From: Flavobacterium commune
GTDB taxonomy: Bacteria; Bacteroidota; Bacteroidia; Flavobacteriales; Flavobacteriaceae
Assembly (NCBI RefSeq): GCF_001857965.1
Contig: NZ_CP017774.1
Location: forward strand, 930,001 to 994,000
DNA length: 64,000 nt
Reading direction: 5' to 3'
Shown: piece by piece, positions 63,948 to 64,000 of the stretch
How the letters are laid out: each line of letters opens with the position of its first letter
Numbering within the stretch: position 1 is the first letter of the stretch
Made by a program: the position numbers and the translations under genes
Notes under the pieces: model-generated
Databases searched by the model: none
What the model saw: only the letters and a program-made list of their open reading frames with translations
Told to the model about the DNA's origin: nothing

Positions 63948-64000
63948 ATGAAAAATCAAAGTGTTAAGAAAAATATTGACTGGATATGCGTTATTATCTA
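63948..64000 (+). CDS. rodA: Start of RodA glycosyltransferase (cut by window end)
   Basis: ATG at 63948 opens MKNQSVKKNIDWICVII and stays open to the window edge. Position directly after mrdA and the SVKKNIDW start fit flavobacterial RodA, the SEDS peptidoglycan polymerase that works with PBP2. Only 17 codons are visible, so the call relies mainly on gene order. Confidence 0.75.
   Translation, partial: MKNQSVKKNIDWICVII

Noticed and set aside
1..64000. CRISPR arrays, tRNA/rRNA genes, prophage or defence systems
   Set aside because: No regularly spaced direct repeats, no cloverleaf or rRNA-like GC-rich blocks, and no phage, restriction, toxin-antitoxin or transposase proteins were seen in the readable frames.

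Overview
The window is chromosomal DNA of a gliding-type Bacteroidota, almost certainly Flavobacterium or a close relative. The evidence is AT-rich DNA, TAnnTTTG (-7) promoters with A-rich rather than Shine-Dalgarno leaders, several TTG starts, gldA and a PorT/SprT-type secretion protein, DUF3857/transglutaminase proteins, a DAHP synthase-chorismate mutase fusion and a TamL-type outer-membrane lipoprotein. I saw no rRNA, tRNA, CRISPR array, prophage or transposase gene. Most genes are core metabolism; the unusual material is in regulation and in a few accessory loci.

Layout. 1-8.5 kb (minus): 5' part of queA, aroA, a MazG-like pyrophosphohydrolase and three tandem DUF3857/transglutaminase-fold proteins, two of which have lost the catalytic Cys and His. 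8.8-14.1 kb (minus): an accessory cluster of an alpha-oxoamine synthase/GNAT fusion, three small paralogous STAS/SEC14-like proteins (one broken by a single-base frameshift) and a soluble hybrid histidine kinase. 14.3-15.7 kb: dtd and rsgA. 15.9-20.2 kb (minus): the Phe/Tyr operon pheA, aminotransferase, tyrA, DAHP synthase/chorismate mutase. Its 5' leader holds a Phe-rich peptide, an antiterminator and a terminator, which is a complete classical attenuator. 20.2-24.6 kb: gldA, a repeat-bearing lipoprotein and a TonB-dependent receptor.

24.7-45.7 kb is one large sulfur/methionine region. It holds metF, a split metH with a repeat-flanked cargo gene inserted between its halves, a ferredoxin-NADP reductase-like flavoprotein, the siroheme enzyme, sulfite reductase, cysN, cysD, an APS-type cysH, two divergent TauE/SafE transporters, a Cys-rich Rrf2 regulator, a homocysteine-forming PLP enzyme, OsmC, thrA and metX. 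Together these cover sulfate to sulfide to homocysteine to methionine, and metK at 47.0 kb makes SAM. Two different SAM riboswitch classes appear to close the loop: SAM-I before metX and a probable SAM-II before metK. Between them is a 1 kb stretch with two very short open frames, each followed by a strong terminator, and one slightly longer frame.

48-64 kb: a small membrane protein, menG/ubiE, porT/sprT, an rRNA/tRNA methyltransferase divergent from tamL, fbaA, accD (without its zinc-finger cysteines), a lipoprotein, a MacB/FtsX-type permease, purH, and the rod-shape cluster mreB-mreC-mreD-mrdA-rodA, with rodA cut by the window end. Dispersed palindromic repeats lie in several intergenic gaps.
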